Assembly (NCBI GenBank): GCA_002887195.1
Contig: PJAB01000362.1
Coordinates: forward strand, 1 to 28,866
Direction: 5' to 3'
DNA length: 28,866 nt
Source: Chrysochromulina parva
Taxonomy: Eukaryota; Haptophyta; Prymnesiales; Chrysochromulinaceae
This document shows, one piece after another, positions 25,554-28,866 of this stretch; position 1 is the stretch's first letter; each line of letters begins with the position of its first letter. The notes beneath the pieces were generated by a model. That model saw nothing but the letters and a program-made list of their open reading frames with translations, ran no database searches and was not told the origin of the DNA. The position numbers and the translations under genes are program-made.

Positions 25554-26018
25554 CGACCGAAGTCGCGACGGGGTGCAATAGGATGCCGATGCAGCCGAGC
25601 CGACTGCAAGGTCATCCCGTGGAAGACGTTCGTTTCAGTTTCTGGAAAAGAAGGTGACGAAACCCGAGCTCGTGTCGTGAGCGACTCACGATGGCACATC
25701 GCACGTGCATACCGTTACACAGCCAAGTACACAGCACAGACTCCAGGTGGAGTTGCGCAAGCATGGCACGCGAAGCGGCGTTCCTAATACAATGTAGGGC
25801 GGGGCACCGCGTGTCCTTGTCGCCCTTCGGGCGAGTACCCGCTCGACGCGGTCGGCAAGCTCGCCGGTCGGCGCGACGCACGGCTCCGTGGGGCGGCCGC
25901 TGCGCAGCACCAGCACCTTGGACGGAAGCGCATCGAGCACCCGCGCGCGGCACGGCGTCCAGCCTGTATTCCTACTCCCTTCTCCAAGACATGGTAAAAA
26001 CGAGAGAAGCACCGAAGT
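25554..26018. other. Intergenic region with a coding-like segment on the minus strand
   Basis: These 465 bp hold the promoter of the giant minus-strand gene and the 3' end of the small hypothetical gene. TTACA at 25715-25719 (TGTAA on minus) is 300 nt past that stop. From about 25963 down to 25820 the minus strand reads VLDALPSKVLVLRSGRP and GELADRVERVLARR with G or C in nearly every third codon position, like the real genes here. No start or flanking homologous sequence was seen, so this may be a lost exon or gene relic. Confidence 0.4.
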
Positions 26019-26408
26019 TCATCTTGCCCAGGGCGCCAGGTGCGTGTCCGTCAACAGTCCGTGCTCGCACATGTACTCGTCAACGGTCTGACCCGCTGAT
26101 GCTGCTTTAGCCTCGAGGGAATTCAGCGTCGCCGTGGCTGTCCGAACTGCTTGCATGTAATCCTGCTCGATACGATCTTGATTGCGTGAAGCGAGGGTTT
26201 CATCGAAAGCATCTTCCTGAGGGTACGTGTACTTGAAGTATCTGCACGGCATAGAATCCGTGGCGCACATGAACTGCTCAACAGACATGTCGTTAAGTGC
26301 CGCATTTTGCTCCATGACCCGCTGGCGAAGGGTCGCAGTTTGTGCCGCCTGCAGATGGTCGGCCGATATGCGATCGAGGCTCTCCATGTCCGATTCGTCG
26401 AAGACCAT
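26019..26408 (-). CDS. Hypothetical small protein with a duplicated motif
   Basis: From ATG 26408 (MVFDESDMESL) the frame gives 129 residues; in-frame ATGs at 26456, 26453 and 26588 are possible longer starts, up to 189 residues. The family is not recognised. Two halves share the pattern DRI-x2-D-x2-QA-x2-TAT ... V-x3-MC: residues about 12-48 (DRISADHLQAAQTATL, VEQFMC) and about 78-114 (DRIEQDYMQAVRTATA, VDEYMC). Between them is CRYFKYTYPQEDAFDETL. The duplication argues that the frame is translated. It is divergent from the cyclophilin-like gene. Cysteines at the end of each motif could form a pair, but this is speculative. Confidence 0.55.
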   Translation of the reverse strand: MVFDESDMESLDRISADHLQAAQTATLRQRVMEQNAALNDMSVEQFMCATDSMPCRYFKYTYPQEDAFDETLASRNQDRIEQDYMQAVRTATATLNSLEAKAASAGQTVDEYMCEHGLLTDTHLAPWAR

Positions 26409-26689
26409 GGCAGCTGTCGGGTAGATTTTGGGCGATGTGCACTGGCCATGCATCATGATCGCGCAGGCAGGCGTAGGCCGATCGGCGAGATGAGCGTGCC
26501 GAAGTGCGCCAAGCTTTTGACGATGTCGAAGCCCGACGATGACGAAACGAGTTCGGAATTGAGATGAGGCGCGCTTAGACTGTAGCATACAAGGTTGTGT
26601 GGGATGTGGACAGCATGGCACACGAGTTTGTTCCACGCTTTTCTAAACTTGAAAACGGATGGATTCCTGGTGGTAAGATTCGGCAATCT
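26409..26689. promoter_or_regulatory. Divergent promoter region, small hypothetical gene and cyclophilin-like gene
   Basis: The 281 bp lie between the ATG at 26408 (minus) and the ATG at 26690 (plus). If the hypothetical gene uses an upstream ATG (26456 or 26588), the shared promoter shrinks to as little as 101 bp. No motif is assigned. Confidence 0.35.
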
Positions 26690-27643
26690 ATGTCGAGCGT
26701 CAAGGCCGTCTTCGTCCTCTCCTTGCTCATCATCGCGACGACTTGGAGCTTACGTTCACCATTTGTGCCGAAGACGCACCAAGCAAATACCCCCAAGGAC
26801 GCGCTGCGCGACCCATGCTGCTATGAGATGCAACAGCGCTCACCGGCGGTCTTCACACTGCGATGGGAAACCACGTACGGCCCATTCTCCGCAACGTGCG
26901 AGCGTGCACGCGCACCAGTGTGGGTGGACCGCATCTGGAACCTCGCTCGCCTGGGATATTACGATGACAACTTCTTCTTGCGCGTCATCTTCTCCGAGCG
27001 TCTGAAGATTGTGCAGTTTGGCACGAACGGCGACCCATCCGTGAGTTCCGTGTACCAATACACGCACACGACGAGCAAGTGTGCCATTCTCGAACCACAG
27101 CCACCCGATATGGCGTATTGCATGGCAGAGCCAGCCGTCGAGCCAGACCCGATGTACGACTGCACGGCGCCTGGCATGCAAGGCCTGTCAAACACTTTTG
27201 GTACGCTGGCGATGAGCACCTCCAGTACGAGCACGCCCAAGTACCCGAACGGCGTGACGTGGAACGTGACGGCCGAGCTCTTCATCAACACTGGTAACAA
27301 TACTCGGCTCGACCCTTTTCTATTCGTACCCGTGTGCACCATCGACGAGGTCGGCATGAAGGCGGTGCTGCGATTCCCGTCCTTTGGAGAACTCTCTGAG
27401 TTGGGTGGACCAGGGCCAAGCCTCGATCGGCTCTACGCGGAGGGCAACAAGTACATTGAGAGCAACTCCTCGTGGAGTACGATGGCAAAGTCTCAGGCTG
27501 TCCGTGTGCACGAAGGAGTAGCGGGAGTCTCCTATGGACACGCCGCTGCAGCGGCCGCCGGACCGAGGCCTCCCTTGAGCGAAGGCGGGGCAGGGACGAT
27601 GCAGCGGCGCGCGGTGCACGCGCGATCTCCGGTGTCGGCGTGA
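26690..27643 (+). CDS. Secreted or ER cyclophilin-like peptidyl-prolyl isomerase
   Basis: ATG 26690 opens MSSVKAVFVLSLLIIATTWS, a good signal peptide or anchor; the frame gives 317 residues, and reading from 26597 would place the hydrophobic segment internally. Residues 54-120 match the start of a cyclophilin fold: TLRWETTYGPFSATCERA, RIWNLARLGYYDDNFFLRVI with Arg98 at the catalytic Arg position, then IVQFGTNGDPSV in place of the usual QGGD strand. Later WNVTAELFINTGNNTRLD and the DRLYAEGNKYIES tail match a divergent algal cyclophilin subgroup. A Cys-rich, proline-rich insert (about 130-175) separates the two halves. It could assist folding in the secretory pathway; activity is uncertain because several active-site positions differ. 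It lies 123 bp upstream of the peroxiredoxin on the same strand. Confidence 0.8.
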   Translation: MSSVKAVFVLSLLIIATTWSLRSPFVPKTHQANTPKDALRDPCCYEMQQRSPAVFTLRWETTYGPFSATCERARAPVWVDRIWNLARLGYYDDNFFLRVIFSERLKIVQFGTNGDPSVSSVYQYTHTTSKCAILEPQPPDMAYCMAEPAVEPDPMYDCTAPGMQGLSNTFGTLAMSTSSTSTPKYPNGVTWNVTAELFINTGNNTRLDPFLFVPVCTIDEVGMKAVLRFPSFGELSELGGPGPSLDRLYAEGNKYIESNSSWSTMAKSQAVRVHEGVAGVSYGHAAAAAAGPRPPLSEGGAGTMQRRAVHARSPVSA

Positions 27644-27766
27644 ATTGTTAGGAAAAAAGCCGAGAGTTTCGTCCGAAATTTAATTAATGCAATCACACAG
27701 TCATTCACGTGAGAACTCCTCGCGCGGCCACTCTCCTCTCTCGGTGTGCCGACGGCCGCGGTTCTG

Positions 27767-28210
27767 ATGGCAATTGCGATCGGCTCGGCCGCCCCAACTT
27801 TTGAGTGCCAAAGCCACACTGGCGCAACTTTGAAGCTCGCTGACTATGCTGGCAAGAAGTTGTTGATCTGGTTCTACCCGCGCGCATGCACCGGAGGATG
27901 AACTGCGGAAGGGAACGCTTTCCAGGCAGCGCTCCCGGAGTTTGAGGCCAAGAATGTGGCCATCGTCGGCTGCTCCAACGACGATGTGACGCTAAACAAA
28001 AAGTTCGCTGAAGAGCAGGGCTTCACGTATCCGCTCCTCTGCGACACGACGCTCGCCGTGGCCGTTGCTTATGGTGCTGCTGCGGACTCTTCAGCAGGTA
28101 AGGCTGCTCGCATCGCCGCACTGATCGATGAGACGGGCATGCTGATCAAATACTGGAATCCAGCTGGCAAGGGTGAGTTTCCCGGCCAGGTTCTCTCGGA
28201 GCTTGCATAG
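27767..28210 (+). CDS. PrxQ/BCP-type peroxiredoxin, predicted selenoprotein (in-frame UGA at the catalytic position)
   Basis: From ATG 27767 to TAG 28208-28210 the frame gives 147 residues if TGA 27899-27901 is read as selenocysteine (residue 45). Upstream is IGSAAPTFE, then LADYAGKKLLIWFYPRACTGG; downstream is TAEGNAFQAALPEFE, VAIVGCSNDDV, NKKFAEEQGFTYPLLCD. This is the PrxQ/BCP pattern FYP-x-x-x-T-x-G-C-T-x-E with the UGA exactly at the peroxidatic cysteine. The usual resolving Cys five residues later is absent (Asn50); Cys41, Cys69 or Cys92 or an external thiol may resolve. It would reduce hydroperoxides using thioredoxin- or glutathione-type donors. An in-frame stop at 27710-27712 limits upstream extension, so no targeting peptide is visible. 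Both sides of the UGA are intact, which argues against a pseudogene. Confidence 0.87.
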
Positions 28211-28364
28211 ACTCGCCACGAGGCAAACATGGTCACTGGACGACGCCAATCACAGTCTTCACAGGCTCGTCTCACTTGGACGGCCGGTGCTTGTGAGGCC
28301 GTATCTATGATGAGGCCTGTCCATGGGCGCCCGACCACAATGGCTGCTCGTGTACATGCTGTAG

Positions 28365-28456
28365 CTAGCCCGTCCAGCAGAATGATGCCGCCTTTCACCA
28401 ACTGCTTGCACTGGGCAGTGGAGGGCAGCGGACCGCGGAGGCAACCTGGACGCTAG
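28365..28456 (+). promoter_or_regulatory. SECIS element candidate in the 3' UTR of the peroxiredoxin
   Basis: This starts 155 nt after the stop. Helix I pairs CTAGC (28365-28369) and GTCCAG (28372-28377) with CTGGAC (28446-28451) and GCTAG (28452-28456). The non-Watson-Crick quartet is UGAU (28383-28386) opposite GGAC (28430-28433), with tandem G.A pairs. Helix II pairs GCCGC (28387-28391) with GCAGC (28425-28429, one C.A mismatch) and CTTTCAC (28392-28398) with GTGGAGG (28418-28424). The unpaired AA is at 28400-28401, and CTGC/GCAG (28402-28405, 28415-28418) can form a mini-stem sharing one base, as in form 2 SECIS. The folding was done by eye. Confidence 0.75.
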
Positions 28457-28866
28457 TTCTGCACTGCAGGCAGGAGCTCAGGACCGGTGAAGGGGTTGAA
28501 ACCCCTCGCGCTGAGCAGCCCATCATGTGTATCATTAAACGGTTTTTATAAAAAGATCAAGTTTCCAGTTTTTGAGTGGCGAGAACGGGGCCGCGTCTCG
28601 AGCTTGCTCGTTGGTCTCGAGAGACGAGACGCGCATGCGAGACGGTCGTTTCCTGGGAACGCATTCATCGGGGGCTGTCAGAAACTCCCCCATCGCATCA
28701 GTCTCTCGGGCGCCCTGTCCGCAGGTGAGCGGGAAGCATGGTCTCCTGTGCGGAGACGGATTGGCGGGTGTGGCGTGAAGCTGCAACGCCTGAAGGGCGA
28801 AGTGGATGACCCAATCCCCCCTTCGTTTAACATGGGCGATGTCACACAGTGTGAATTCACAGTGCA
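28457..28866. other. Right-edge region without a supported gene
   Basis: Apart from the hairpin at 28491-28506 and a 9-bp inverted repeat (CGCGTCTCG at 28592-28600, CGAGACGCG at 28625-28633), I see no gene. An ATG at 28832 opens a plus-strand frame (MGDVTQCEFTV) running off the window; it could be the start of the next gene but is too short to judge. Confidence 0.4.
28491..28506. other. Small perfect hairpin AGGGGTTGAAACCCCT
   Basis: Six or seven base pairs close a TGAA or GA loop, 35 nt after the SECIS candidate. The sequence does not fit the histone-mRNA stem-loop consensus. It may lie in the peroxiredoxin 3' UTR or just beyond; role unknown. Confidence 0.5.

Noticed and set aside
25612..26110. 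Overlapping short frames on both strands as separate genes
   Set aside because: No start context, domain or homologous pattern; only the 25820-25963 minus segment shows coding-like composition, and it is listed as a finding.
27956..28210. Peroxiredoxin as an 84-residue gene starting at 27956, or as a pseudogene broken by TGA
   Set aside because: The conserved N-terminal half is intact upstream in the same frame, the TGA is at the catalytic position, and a SECIS-like hairpin follows.

Overview
The window looks like nuclear DNA of a chlorophyll a/c-containing marine microalga. Evidence: the truncated first gene ends like a fucoxanthin/chlorophyll a/c light-harvesting protein; eIF3g, mitochondrial monothiol glutaredoxin, PUB-domain and cyclophilin genes are eukaryotic; one clear GT-AG intron is present (4662-4740); and a selenoprotein with an in-frame UGA occurs. 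GC-rich, compact, intron-poor genes and the style of the leucine-rich repeats favour a haptophyte, with a pelagophyte as second choice. This is inference from sequence style, not a database match.

Layout. 1-5451 is a compact housekeeping block: LHC tail (+), secreted proline-rich/armadillo-like protein (-), eIF3g (+), PUB/coiled-coil protein (-), spliced Grx5-type glutaredoxin (+) and a small DUF2256-like zinc protein (-). Genes mostly alternate strand, with about 160-280 bp between divergent starts.

5731-18385 holds two giant intronless genes facing each other. The plus-strand gene encodes a 2789-residue NLR-like protein: a degenerate kinase-like (APH/TCAD9-type) module, coiled coil, NACHT NTPase, an SH3-like insert and several LRR blocks. 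The minus-strand gene encodes a 1356-residue protein with an OAS/CD-NTase-like nucleotidyltransferase domain, TPRs and a right-handed beta-helix. Both domain sets recur in innate-immune conflict systems, so this pair is the best candidate for an undescribed system; a functional link is only inferred.

18657-25553 (-) encodes a 2298-residue protein with IQ motifs, coiled coils, two EF-hands, a C2HC zinc finger and C-terminal CEP164-like WW modules, probably flagellar or centriolar. 26019-28210 holds a small hypothetical protein with a duplicated motif (-), a secreted cyclophilin-like protein (+), and a PrxQ/BCP-type peroxiredoxin (+) whose catalytic cysteine is replaced by an in-frame UGA. A well-formed SECIS-like hairpin lies in its 3' region, so I annotate it as a selenoprotein.

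UGUAA, a known algal poly(A) signal, recurs 58-187 nt after several stop codons on both strands. No tRNA, rRNA, CRISPR array, insertion sequence or viral gene was recognised.
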